A DNA stretch of 11,903 nucleotides from DAIMZM01 sp036733985. GTDB lineage: Bacteria > Bacillota > Dehalobacteriia > UBA4068. Position numbers and translations under genes: made by a program. The stretch covers positions 1 through 11,903 of the forward strand of contig DAIMZM010000077.1 in the NCBI GenBank assembly GCA_036733985.1, given 5' to 3'. The notes beneath the pieces were generated by a model. It saw only the letters and a program-made list of their open reading frames with translations. It searched no databases and was not told the DNA's origin. Below are positions 1-6,447 of this stretch, piece after piece (positions within the stretch are counted from its first letter, which is position 1; each line of letters opens with the position of its first letter).

Positions 1-342
1 GGCACGGAGTATGCAGACCCTTCTGCCCTAGACAGTTATCTCCCTAGAGCCATAGAAATCGTCACCGTCACCGCCAACCTGACCTTATCTGCCTCCCACA
101 ATGTCAAACATCTATGGTGTACCAATTCCAGCGCTATAACCATCACTATCCCGTCCGGATTAGGCGCTGGGTTTAACTGCACGGCCGTACGTCGGGGGGC
201 TGGGGATGTTGGCCTGACGCCAAGCGGGGTAACGCTTAATGGGGCTTCATCCTCTCTTACGCTGGGCGACCAGTACGAAGCGGCTGTGTCTATTATCGCG
301 GGAGAGGCTAATGTGTTCGGGGTAAACGGAGGCTTGGCATGA
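1..342 (+). CDS. Tail fibre/appendage protein, C-terminal fragment (5' partial)
   Basis: A frame open from the left edge ends at TGA 340-342 and gives 113 residues of a C-terminus. It is rich in beta-prone Thr, Val, Ser and Ile with many glycines. It follows the pattern seen at the ends of phage fibres: a TVTANLTLSASHN strand, then an ITITIPSG turn, then an AVRRGAGDVGLTPSGVTLNG segment. This resembles the common fibre motif of alternating strands ending in a GaG-x-V-x-(8)-G-V-x-L-N-G turn. The family assignment is by eye and the start lies outside the window. The stop overlaps the next gene's start (ATGA at 339-342), so the two are probably translated together. A role in host adsorption is inferred from this and from the neighbouring DUF6273 protein. 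Confidence 0.7.
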   Translation, partial: GTEYADPSALDSYLPRAIEIVTVTANLTLSASHNVKHLWCTNSSAITITIPSGLGAGFNCTAVRRGAGDVGLTPSGVTLNGASSSLTLGDQYEAAVSIIAGEANVFGVNGGLA

Positions 343-1052
343 GCAGGGCGGCGAGGTGGGGGGGTATGTGGTCGGGGGGTATATCCGAGATGCCCATAGG
401 CGACTTCGCTGTTGGCAGCAGCGTTTTTGCAAATGTCAACGGCACACCCCGGGAGTTTCTGATTATCCACCAAGGAAAGCCATCGGCTATTTACGACGAT
501 AGCTGCAACGGCACATGGCTCATGATGAAAGACATCTACGAAACCAGGCAATGGCATAACTCCAACGTGAACGATTATGCCCAAAGCACGATTCACTCAT
601 ATCTGAACGGGACATTCATCAACCTGTTCGAGACGAACATCAGAAACGCCATTAAGCAGGTTAAAATCCCCTATCGCCCCGGAAGCGGAACAAGCTCCAG
701 CGTCAGCAGCGGGGCAAGCGGCCTTTCGGCCAAAATCTTCCTTCTGTCCGGATATGAGATGGGATGGACCAGCAGCAACAATCAGTATTTCCCCGCTGAC
801 GGCGCGAAGGTCTCTTATTTCGACGCCGGAACGGGAACAACGGCCAACAACAAGCGAATCGGCTATCTTGGTGGCACCGCCACCCACTGGTGGCTCCGCT
901 CCCCGAACACCACCAGCTCGACGTACGCGTGGCTCGTCTACACCAACGGCAGCTACTACAACTACTACTGCTCCCACTCGTACGGGGTCCGGCCTGCTTT
1001 GGTCCTTCCCACTAATACTCTTGTTGATACATCAGGAAATATTGCTGCGTAA
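339..1052 (+). CDS. DUF6273-like C-type-lectin-fold protein, candidate DGR target
   Basis: This 237-residue protein looks like a DUF6273/formylglycine-enzyme-like C-type-lectin-fold protein. Landmarks are SYLNGTFINLF (about residues 87-97), IFLLSGYEMG (133-142), HWWLRSPN (183-190) and YGVRPALVLP near the end (215-224). Proteins of this fold in phages are surface ligand binders and are typical DGR targets. The start is set by GGAGG at 328-332, 6 bases before ATG 339, and by the ATGA overlap with the upstream gene. Residues 190-215 are almost all Asn, Tyr, Ser, Thr, Cys or His, encoded by NNC or NNG codons as expected for a mutated AAC-rich template. No reverse transcriptase or template repeat is visible in the window. 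The likely role is a variable receptor-binding tip. It could instead be a non-diversified DUF6273 decoration protein. Confidence 0.8.
   Translation: MSRAARWGGMWSGGISEMPIGDFAVGSSVFANVNGTPREFLIIHQGKPSAIYDDSCNGTWLMMKDIYETRQWHNSNVNDYAQSTIHSYLNGTFINLFETNIRNAIKQVKIPYRPGSGTSSSVSSGASGLSAKIFLLSGYEMGWTSSNNQYFPADGAKVSYFDAGTGTTANNKRIGYLGGTATHWWLRSPNTTSSTYAWLVYTNGSYYNYYCSHSYGVRPALVLPTNTLVDTSGNIAA
888..1003 (+). repeat. Candidate DGR variable repeat (VR)
   Basis: Codons 179-218 (873-992) all end in G or C, 40 in a row. Of the next 19 sense codons 15 end in A or T, so the boundary is abrupt. Inside the block the variable-looking codons are AGC, TAC, CTC, AAC, TGC, TCC and CAC. All of these can be reached from AAC by changing only the adenines. 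The block sits at the C-terminal end of a lectin-type fold, where VRs normally lie. It ends with a G/C-rich stretch (983-996) that could serve as the homing (IMH-like) element. The left limit is a guess, placed at the conserved WWLRSP codons. The matching template repeat is not in the window. Confidence 0.6.
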
Positions 1053-1062
1053 AGGAGGACAT

Positions 1063-1548
1063 ATGCAAAATAAAATTGTTTTCGAGAACATGGCTTTCGA
1101 CCTGGCCGATTTACCTACGAATAACCGTATCCACCGGGCAGACGCTACCCGTGAATGGCGGCAGCTGAGGGTGGTCGGCGCTTATGCCGATATCGCGGCA
1201 GCTTTCGTGGACAACGCGGAGTACCGCCGGGAGTACGAATCCCAGCGGGAAACAGACACCGGGGCAGTGGACGCGGACGGCAATCCCATCTATGAAACCG
1301 TCGTTGAAACCCACACGGAGGATTTGAGCGAATACAGCATAGCTGGGGATATCGTTGACCACCGGGACGGGATCATCACTGTATTTATGGGCAAGCCCAC
1401 GGAAGCCGAAACATTGCGGGAACTGCTACAGGCGGCCAACCAGGCTATCAGCGGAGAGATCAGCGCAGAGGAATACCAGGCGACGGCAATAGCCAAGGGG
1501 GAATCGGCTCTGGCTAGTGAGATCGGCATCAGCAAGGCGAAGTCGTAA
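1063..1548 (+). CDS. Hypothetical phage protein, 161 aa
   Basis: Family not recognised. The start at ATG 1063 is supported by AGGAGG at 1053-1058, four bases upstream; the frame is open further upstream only by chance, inside the previous gene. The protein is acidic with no membrane segment. Its middle is charged (residues 50-90, many Glu, Arg and Asp), followed by a short beta-like stretch with GIITVFMGKP and an Ala/Glu-rich helical C-terminus. Proteins of this size commonly follow fibre genes in clostridial phages. It lies between the fibre-type genes and the lysis genes and is co-directional with both. A fibre assembly or attachment accessory is possible but not shown by the sequence. Confidence 0.8.
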   Translation: MQNKIVFENMAFDLADLPTNNRIHRADATREWRQLRVVGAYADIAAAFVDNAEYRREYESQRETDTGAVDADGNPIYETVVETHTEDLSEYSIAGDIVDHRDGIITVFMGKPTEAETLRELLQAANQAISGEISAEEYQATAIAKGESALASEIGISKAKS

Positions 1549-1563
1549 ACGAGGGGGCGGGGT

Positions 1564-1881
1564 ATGAACACAGAGGAATTGAGCATCAAGCTTACTGAGA
1601 TCGACCAGCGCTGCAAGTCCAACACCCACCGCATCAGCCAGCTGGAGCAGGACACCAAGGCCCTGAACGAGCTTACCACTGCGGTCAAAGTCATGGTTAA
1701 CACCCAGGGCCATCTAGCCGAGAAGATGGATGGCATCGACGGTAAGGTGGACGCTCTGGACGGCAAAGTGACAGCGCTGGAATGCAAGCCCGCTAAGCGC
1801 TGGGACAGCCTGGTGGAAAAGGTGATCTGGGCCGTGGTAGCTGCCCTGGTGGGCTTTTTGCTAGCGCAGCTGGGGCTGTAA
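1564..1881 (+). CDS. XhlA-like lysis-associated membrane protein
   Basis: This is a 105-residue protein with a long helical, coiled-coil-prone N-terminal region (about residues 3-75) and one C-terminal membrane segment (about 86-104, VIWAVVAALVGFLLAQLGL). This is the architecture of the XhlA haemolysin-like family, which acts with a holin and endolysin in phage lysis. The heptads include two back-to-back DGK-V-(D/T)-A-L units (residues 59-72) that come from a 21-base tandem repeat. ATG 1564 follows a purine-rich GAGGGGGCGGGG stretch at 1551-1562. Its place directly before a holin and an endolysin fits the assignment. It probably sits in the inner membrane with its coiled coil in the cytoplasm (inference). 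Confidence 0.75.
   Translation: MNTEELSIKLTEIDQRCKSNTHRISQLEQDTKALNELTTAVKVMVNTQGHLAEKMDGIDGKVDALDGKVTALECKPAKRWDSLVEKVIWAVVAALVGFLLAQLGL
1738..1779 (+). repeat. 21-bp tandem repeat (x2) encoding a coiled-coil heptad
   Basis: Two adjacent imperfect 21-base units lie at 1738-1758 and 1759-1779. They encode DGKVDAL and DGKVTAL, so each unit adds exactly one heptad to the coiled coil of the XhlA-like protein. Differences are mostly at third positions, suggesting an old duplication. Confidence 0.7.
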
Positions 1882-1909
1882 ATGGGAAATTATAGGAGGG
1901 CTACATACC

Positions 1910-2317
1910 ATGACTTTATCTGAAATCCTTAACATTGCTTTGCCGGCTCTTGTATCGATGGTTATTATTCCCATGATCATTGCGGGAGGCCGGGCTATCT
2001 CGAACTATTACAAAAGCAAAACCACCGACGAAAAAATGCAAAAATACTTCGACAGGGCGGTTGACGCCATTGAAACCGCCGTGGCCGAAACCATGCAGAC
2101 CTTTGTCCTATCCATGAAAGCAAGCGGGGAGTGGAACGAAGAAAGCGCTAAGCAAGCCTTTGAGGCCGCAAGGTTAAAGGCCATAGAGCTGATGGGCACG
2201 GCTGCCCTGCAGGCCCTGCCGACCATCGTCGGGGATGTTGAAGCTTGGCTGACCGCCAAGATCGAGGCGGCTACCTTACTGCAGAAAATTGAGTTAAAGG
2301 TGCAAAACCCCAGCTAG
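1910..2317 (+). CDS. Phage holin, LLH type
   Basis: This 135-residue protein has one N-terminal hydrophobic segment (about residues 7-30, with LPALVSMVIIPMIIAGG). A long amphipathic helical region follows, containing the A-V-x-x-x-E-T-x-Q pattern and an EWNEESAKQAFEAAR stretch, then an IEAAT-type C-terminal helix. This layout matches the LLH holin superfamily of Firmicutes phages. Such holins accumulate in the cytoplasmic membrane and permit endolysin access to the wall at a set time. ATG 1910 follows GGAGG at 1895-1899 with a 10-base spacer. Its position between the XhlA-like protein and the CHAP endolysin supports the assignment. Confidence 0.8.
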   Translation: MTLSEILNIALPALVSMVIIPMIIAGGRAISNYYKSKTTDEKMQKYFDRAVDAIETAVAETMQTFVLSMKASGEWNEESAKQAFEAARLKAIELMGTAALQALPTIVGDVEAWLTAKIEAATLLQKIELKVQNPS

Positions 2318-2344
2318 ATGGCCAGAAAATTAGACCTAATATAA

Positions 2345-2391
2345 GCCCCGTAGAGGGCCTAGAATTGGGCGGCGCATGGTTTTATATGCGC
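2345..2391 (+). promoter_or_regulatory. Two small hairpins in the holin-endolysin gap
   Basis: The gap 2318-2409 is the longest non-coding stretch in the window. It contains GCCC(2345-2348)/GGGC(2355-2358) with a 6-base loop, and GCGCAT(2372-2377)/ATGCGC(2386-2391) with an 8-base loop. The second hairpin ends 6 bases before the endolysin Shine-Dalgarno (GGAGG 2398-2402). No T-tract follows, so neither looks like an intrinsic terminator. They may modulate translation or mRNA processing of the endolysin gene. Confidence 0.35.
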
Positions 2392-2409
2392 TGAAATGGA
2401 GGTATATCA

Positions 2410-3045
2410 ATGAAAAATAAAATCCTGGCGATTGCCGCTAAGGAAGTCGGTTACAAGCAGGCGGCCAACGGCTCAAATAAGTTTGGCCAGTGGTACGGCG
2501 CGGACAAGCAGCCCTGGTGCGCCATGTTTCTGTCCTGGTGCGCGGCCCAGGCGGGGATCGGCACCGAGATTATCCCCAAATTTTCCTATGTACCCTATGG
2601 GGTGGACTTCTTCAAAAAGCAGGGAAGATTCAAGCCATGGACATACACCCCACAGCCGGGGGATATCGTGTTTTATGACTTCAATTCCAACGGCACATCA
2701 GATCATGTGGGCATCGTCACCGGCTACAGCGGCGGCGTGATCACCGCCATTGAAGGCAATACATCCAGCGTCAGCCAGACCAATGGCGGCGCGGTGGAGC
2801 GGAAGCGGCGGAATGTGTCACTGGTGTTAGGCTACGGCCTGCCAAAATACGAGGAGGAAGATATGGAAATCAGAGATATCGCCATTGATGTGGTAGACGG
2901 CAAAACCACCACTACCGAACATATGCCCGCCATCCTGTATGAGGGCGAAAACTATGTGAGACTGCGGGACGTGGGCCCGGCCACGGGACACGATGTGGAT
3001 TATGACGCGGTCAGGAAGCGGCCCAGGCTGATCAAGCGGAAGTAA
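2410..3045 (+). CDS. CHAP-domain endolysin with C-terminal stalk-like domain
   Basis: This 211-residue protein is a peptidoglycan hydrolase. The CHAP domain (about residues 1-145) shows the nucleophile Cys37 in QPWCAMFLSWC, the catalytic His99 in SDHVGIVTG, and Glu115 in IEGNTS. CHAP enzymes cleave peptide or amide bonds in peptidoglycan. The acidic linker (147-151) leads to a 60-residue C-terminal domain with PAILYEGENYVRLRDVGPA. This resembles the copper-amine-oxidase N-terminal-like (stalk) domain often found at the ends of clostridial cell-wall enzymes, and probably binds or orients at the wall. There is no signal peptide, consistent with holin-dependent release. ATG 2410 has GGAGG at 2398-2402, 7 bases upstream. 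An internal start at Met152 may also make the C-terminal domain alone. Confidence 0.93.
   Translation: MKNKILAIAAKEVGYKQAANGSNKFGQWYGADKQPWCAMFLSWCAAQAGIGTEIIPKFSYVPYGVDFFKKQGRFKPWTYTPQPGDIVFYDFNSNGTSDHVGIVTGYSGGVITAIEGNTSSVSQTNGGAVERKRRNVSLVLGYGLPKYEEEDMEIRDIAIDVVDGKTTTTEHMPAILYEGENYVRLRDVGPATGHDVDYDAVRKRPRLIKRK
2852..3045 (+). CDS. Possible internal translation product: endolysin C-terminal domain alone
   Basis: AGGAGG at 2852-2857 lies five bases before an in-frame ATG at 2863-2865, which is as good a ribosome binding site as any gene start in the window. Starting there gives a 60-residue protein (MEIRDIAID onward) containing exactly the stalk-like domain and none of the CHAP domain. Some Gram-positive phage endolysins are known to make their wall-binding domain from such an internal start and to assemble it with the full-length enzyme. 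The sequence is consistent with this. However, the SD bases also encode the Glu-rich linker and could be there by chance. Confidence 0.45.
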
Positions 3046-3051
3046 AATAAA

Positions 3052-4308
3052 ATGGCGGCTATTGACCTGAGCAAACTGAATATGTCCGGCCTAGACGATA
3101 TCAGCGGTTCTTCCACCCAGGCGGCGCTGCAAACGATCATTGATAATCAGCGCCGCCTGGTGAAGCAGCTTACTTTTGCCCTGGAAAACCTGGACGAGGA
3201 CAACTTTAACGACGCAGCATGGGATAAAATATTTACTCCCATCTACGCCAAGATTGAGGACGCTGAAAACGGGCTTTCCACGCAGCTGCAAGTAACTGCC
3301 GAGGGCATCCTGCTTGCTGTTTCCCAGACCTATGCGACAAATGAGGCCATGCAAACGGCCATCAGCGTAACCGCACAGGGGATACTGTCCACGGTACAGG
3401 CTACTTACGCCACTCTGAGTGGCGTCAGCTCCGCCATCAGCCAGAGCGCGGGCCAGATACTGCTGACGGTGCAGGGGTACAATTACCAAACCGGGACGCA
3501 GGTGCAGAGCGCGATTAATGTGGCGCTGGACGGCATCACCCTGGAAACCGTCAACTATGACGGATATAGCAGGCTTAGGCTATACCGTGGCGGTGTGCTG
3601 ATCTCCACAAGCGGTCAGATCACCCTGGGCGGCGAGGTGATATTTGTCGATGACTTGAGCGACGGGATGACGGTGATCTCCGGCGATAATATCCAGACCG
3701 GCAGTATTTATGCAGACTACATTGACCTGGACGGCCTATTTACTGTCTACGGGGAGGGAGGGCGGCACGGAGCCATGGGCGCGGCCTATGGTAATGATGG
3801 CACCGGCGGCAGCACCAGGGGTGTATTCCTGGAAGGACGGGACAGCGATTTTTATGTGATCGTTACTGATGCTGGGGTACGGCTGCAGACGGATGGCACG
3901 GAATTCTATTGTTCATCCAACCGGATTTATGCTTCGGAAGATATCTTGATCGGCTCTGATATGCGGCTAAAAAAGGATATAGCTGCCAACATGGCACGGT
4001 ACGAGGACTTTTTCCTTGCCCTGCGTCCTAGTTACTTCCGAATGAACAACGGCAGGAGCGGGCGCTACCATACCGGCTTCATTGCCCAGGAGGTGGAAGC
4101 GGCGCTGACATCGGGCGGATTGACTACTCTGGATTTTGCCGGGCTGGTCATCAGCCCAGAGGCAACGGGATATAGCGCCGATGATCCTTTTTACGGTCTG
4201 CGCTATGGGGAGTTCACGGCCCTTAATACCGCCATGATCCAGCGCCTTTACCAACGGGTGGCTGATCTAGAAACACAGCTGGCGGCGCTGGCCGCCATAG
4301 GAGGTTAA
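3052..4308 (+). CDS. Tail fibre/spike with S74 intramolecular chaperone
   Basis: This 418-residue receptor-binding or fibre protein has an N-terminal helical part (1-75) that probably attaches to the virion. A repeat region (about 76-165) has four copies of a roughly 25-residue motif. A beta-rich, Gly-rich section (165-300) follows. A C-terminal peptidase S74 chaperone (about 301-418) starts with GSDMRLKKDI. In S74 proteins the Ser and a Lys five residues later form the dyad that cuts the chaperone off after trimer folding. Here these would be Ser302 and Lys307, so cleavage is expected before Ser302. GFIAQEVEAAL (342-352), YGEFTALNTAMIQRL (385-399) and a terminal coiled coil are also typical. 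ATG 3052 lacks a good Shine-Dalgarno. It starts 6 bases after the endolysin stop, so reinitiation is likely. Confidence 0.9.
   Translation: MAAIDLSKLNMSGLDDISGSSTQAALQTIIDNQRRLVKQLTFALENLDEDNFNDAAWDKIFTPIYAKIEDAENGLSTQLQVTAEGILLAVSQTYATNEAMQTAISVTAQGILSTVQATYATLSGVSSAISQSAGQILLTVQGYNYQTGTQVQSAINVALDGITLETVNYDGYSRLRLYRGGVLISTSGQITLGGEVIFVDDLSDGMTVISGDNIQTGSIYADYIDLDGLFTVYGEGGRHGAMGAAYGNDGTGGSTRGVFLEGRDSDFYVIVTDAGVRLQTDGTEFYCSSNRIYASEDILIGSDMRLKKDIAANMARYEDFFLALRPSYFRMNNGRSGRYHTGFIAQEVEAALTSGGLTTLDFAGLVISPEATGYSADDPFYGLRYGEFTALNTAMIQRLYQRVADLETQLAALAAIGG
3277..3546 (+). repeat. Four ~25-residue protein repeats in the tail fibre
   Basis: The motif A-x-G-I-L-x-T/A-V-x-x-(T)-Y-A-T recurs with the G/Q-I-L/T core at residues 85, 110, 135 and 161, so the period is 25 to 26 residues. 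Copies one to three also share the LLAV/LSTV/LLTV segment and a following helical AI-x-x-A stretch. DNA identity between copies is low. Short repeats of this kind form trimeric fibre shafts in phages (family knowledge). Confidence 0.6.
4300..4308 (+). promoter_or_regulatory. Shine-Dalgarno built into a Gly-Gly-stop gene end
   Basis: The tail fibre gene ends GGA GGT TAA (4300-4308). The GGAGG (4300-4304) is the ribosome binding site of the gene starting two bases later at ATG 4310, with a 5-base spacer. The same nine bases end the next gene at 4691-4699 and serve the gene starting at 4705. Confidence 0.75.
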
Positions 4309-4309
4309 T

Positions 4310-4699
4310 ATGAAAATCACCATGGGGCAGGCGCTGGACGCTTATCTGGCGCTCCGGCGCATGCAGGCGGAAAAAATCAGGTTCAGCACGGAGGACAGCC
4401 TCCGCCTGGTGCGCCTGAAAAAATTGCTGCACCTGGAGGCGGGGGCTTTCGCCGAGGCGGAGCAGGCATTGATTGAGAAATACGCAGAAAAAGACGAAGC
4501 TGGTGCGCCTGTGATGCAAGGCCCTGGGCAATTTGTTATCGCGGCCGGGCAGGCAGCGGACTATACCCGTGAACTGAAAGAAATCCGGGCAACGGAGATC
4601 AAACTGGCTCACCAGCCGTTCGATATCGCGGCGGCTGGTATCAGCCTGGATATGGAAATAGTGGAGGCTCTTGACGGATTGGTCAACTTTGGAGGTTAA
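4310..4699 (+). CDS. DUF1617-like phage protein, 129 aa
   Basis: This is a small, mostly helical protein without membrane segments. The layout recalls DUF1617 proteins of Firmicutes phages: an N-terminal helix, then R-F-S-x-E-D-S-L-R-L-V-R-L-K-K-L-L (24-40), then a helix ending in EKYAEKDEAGAPV (56-68), then a short beta part, and a final helix with LDMEIVEALDGL (113-124). The similarity is by eye and the function of that family is unknown. Such proteins are commonly encoded among fibre or tail genes. The start is fixed by AGGAGG 4299-4304, which overlaps the end of the fibre gene. It may assist assembly of the fibre or hub encoded on either side (inference). Confidence 0.75.
   Translation: MKITMGQALDAYLALRRMQAEKIRFSTEDSLRLVRLKKLLHLEAGAFAEAEQALIEKYAEKDEAGAPVMQGPGQFVIAAGQAADYTRELKEIRATEIKLAHQPFDIAAAGISLDMEIVEALDGLVNFGG
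4691..4699 (+). promoter_or_regulatory. Second Gly-Gly-stop Shine-Dalgarno
   Basis: GGAGGTTAA forms the last two codons and the stop of the upstream gene. The GGAGG (4691-4695) stands 9 bases before ATG 4705. It repeats the junction at 4300-4308 exactly, which favours coupled translation of this gene pair. Confidence 0.7.
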
Positions 4700-4704
4700 A
4701 AGTC

Positions 4705-6435
4705 ATGGCAATGCAGCTGCCCAGTATGGTCAACAGGGATAATATCAGAAAGACCGTGCAGACCGTTTTTGGCGGGTATAACCATACCAATGCCTGCGCT
4801 GAGGGGGAGCTGTACGACATGACCAATATGAGCAGCGACGAATACCCGCTGCTTTCTCCCCGCCGGCCCCGCGTCCTGGTACAGACCCTGGAAAAGCCCA
4901 ACGGTCTCTTTGCCAAGGACGGGTTGCTGCTGGTGGACGGGACAGACCTGTATTATCAGGGGGTTCTCCGGGGTTATGTGGCGGACAGCCGCAAGACCTT
5001 CGCGGCCATGGGCGGGCGCATCATTATCCTGCCGGATAAAATGATGCTGAATACTACCTATGAACGCATGGGGGTATACGCTGATTTGGCGGCCTTGCAA
5101 GCCGGGATCACCAGCCCTGCCAAGTACGACGCCTACGGTGTGGGCGGCGGCGTCCCTTACCGCATCTACGTGTGGGACGGCAGCGCCTGGGTGGATAATG
5201 GTTTGGAGCTGGATAACCTGGAAAAGACCTGGGCGGGCGGCAGCCTGACCTTCCGGGACGGCGAGATTTACGGCGAGGACGCGGAGGCCAACACCATCTA
5301 TGCTGAGGACGTCAATTGGGCGGACTACTTCCGGGTGGGGGACGCGGTGGCGATCAGCGGCTGTACCGTCCACCCGGATAACAACAAGACGCCGATCATT
5401 CGGGAGATTGACGGGGCGAATCTACGCTTCTCTGAGCTGTCATTTACGCTGGGGAGCGGGACCACCTACACGGAAAGCGGGGCCTTGAAGGTAGCCAGGA
5501 CTATACCTGATCTGGACTACATATGCGAATGCAAGAACCGGCTCTGGGGCTGTAAGGATAACACCGTCTATGCTTCCAAGCTGGGCGACCCTTTTAACTG
5601 GAACGCCTTTGAGGGCTTGGCCACGGACAGCTTCTTTGTAGATGTGGGCAGCGCCGGGAAATTCACCGGCTGCATCGGCTATCAAGGATATCCCTTGTTT
5701 TTCAAGGAAAATATGCTCCATGAGGTCTACGGCAGCAAGCCGTCTAATTTCCAGGTGCAGGATACCGGCGACCTGGGCGTGGCTGAGGGCAGCAGCCGTT
5801 CCCTGGCTATTGCCGGGGAAGTCCTTTATTACCTCTCCCGCGCCGGGATGATGGCCTACAGCGGCGGCCTGCCTGCCCAGATCGGCCAGGGCTTCGGCCC
5901 GGCCCGCTTCCATGGAGCTGTGGCTGGCAGCGACGGCCTGAAATACTATGTCAGCATGGCGGATATCACCAGCCGGCATTTGTTCGCCTTTGATACCGCT
6001 AAAGGGATATGGCACAGGGAAGACGGCTTGCAGGTGCTGGATTTCGGTTATGTTGGCCGCAACCTCTATGCCCTCTCTGCTGATGGTAAGCTGTGGGCCT
6101 TGGGCAGGCCCGTGGATGTGGCCGGGACAGCGGAAACCAGCGTGGAAAGCCTGGCGGAGTTCGGCGACTTCTACAACAGCAGCCCGGACAAAAAGGGCGT
6201 AGTCAAGCTGCAATTCCGCATAGACATGGAGGCCGGGGCCAGCATCCGGCTGTTCATTAACTATGACGGCGGGGCCTGGCTGCCGGTGCGGACACTTACC
6301 GCCACGGAAAAACGAAGCTATTATTTGCCGGTGCCGCTGAAAAGGGTGGATCATTACCGGCTGAAAATAGAGGGAACAGGTATGTATCAGATCTATTCGC
6401 TGGCCCGCGAGGTCAGCGCCGGCAGCGCGCTATAG
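4705..6435 (+). CDS. Phage tail hub / DNA-stabilisation-type protein
   Basis: This 576-residue beta-rich protein of the virion tail has no membrane segments. The central part (about residues 275-395) contains CECKNRLWGCKDN, YASKLGDPFNWNAFEG (from residue 289), GYPLFFKENMLHEVYGSKPSNFQ and YYLSRAGMMAYSGGLPAQIGQGFG. This is a repeated-strand pattern expected for a beta-propeller-like domain. The same blocks occur in structural proteins of clostridial short-tailed phages annotated as P22 gp10-like stabilisation or hub proteins. The N-terminal YNHTNACAEGELYDMTNMSSDEYPLLSPR motif (split by position 25-54) is also typical of that group. The C-terminal part is a beta-sandwich-like region. ATG 4705 is preferred to ATG 4711 because of the spacing from GGAGG 4691-4695. 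It probably joins the portal or adaptor to the tail tip (inference). Confidence 0.75.
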   Translation: MAMQLPSMVNRDNIRKTVQTVFGGYNHTNACAEGELYDMTNMSSDEYPLLSPRRPRVLVQTLEKPNGLFAKDGLLLVDGTDLYYQGVLRGYVADSRKTFAAMGGRIIILPDKMMLNTTYERMGVYADLAALQAGITSPAKYDAYGVGGGVPYRIYVWDGSAWVDNGLELDNLEKTWAGGSLTFRDGEIYGEDAEANTIYAEDVNWADYFRVGDAVAISGCTVHPDNNKTPIIREIDGANLRFSELSFTLGSGTTYTESGALKVARTIPDLDYICECKNRLWGCKDNTVYASKLGDPFNWNAFEGLATDSFFVDVGSAGKFTGCIGYQGYPLFFKENMLHEVYGSKPSNFQVQDTGDLGVAEGSSRSLAIAGEVLYYLSRAGMMAYSGGLPAQIGQGFGPARFHGAVAGSDGLKYYVSMADITSRHLFAFDTAKGIWHREDGLQVLDFGYVGRNLYALSADGKLWALGRPVDVAGTAETSVESLAEFGDFYNSSPDKKGVVKLQFRIDMEAGASIRLFINYDGGAWLPVRTLTATEKRSYYLPVPLKRVDHYRLKIEGTGMYQIYSLAREVSAGSAL

Positions 6436-6447
6436 GGGGGAATTAAC

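Noticed and set aside
36..596. - strand frame across the left fibre end and DUF6273 gene
   Set aside because: It is antisense to two well-supported genes and has no family likeness. Its Pro-rich stretch is the complement of the G-rich 345-380 region.
754..1062. Upstream extension of the 161-residue protein to ATG 754
   Set aside because: The extension lies in the wrong frame of the DUF6273 gene and is Thr/Ser/Arg low complexity. AGGAGG at 1053-1058 marks ATG 1063 as the start.
2345..2391. Intrinsic terminator between holin and endolysin
   Set aside because: The stems are only 4 and 6 pairs and no T-run follows either.
5440..6354. A 304-codon open frame on the - strand
   Set aside because: It is again codon-aligned with the hub gene and open for the same codon-use reason. 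No ribosome binding site or recognisable motif was seen.
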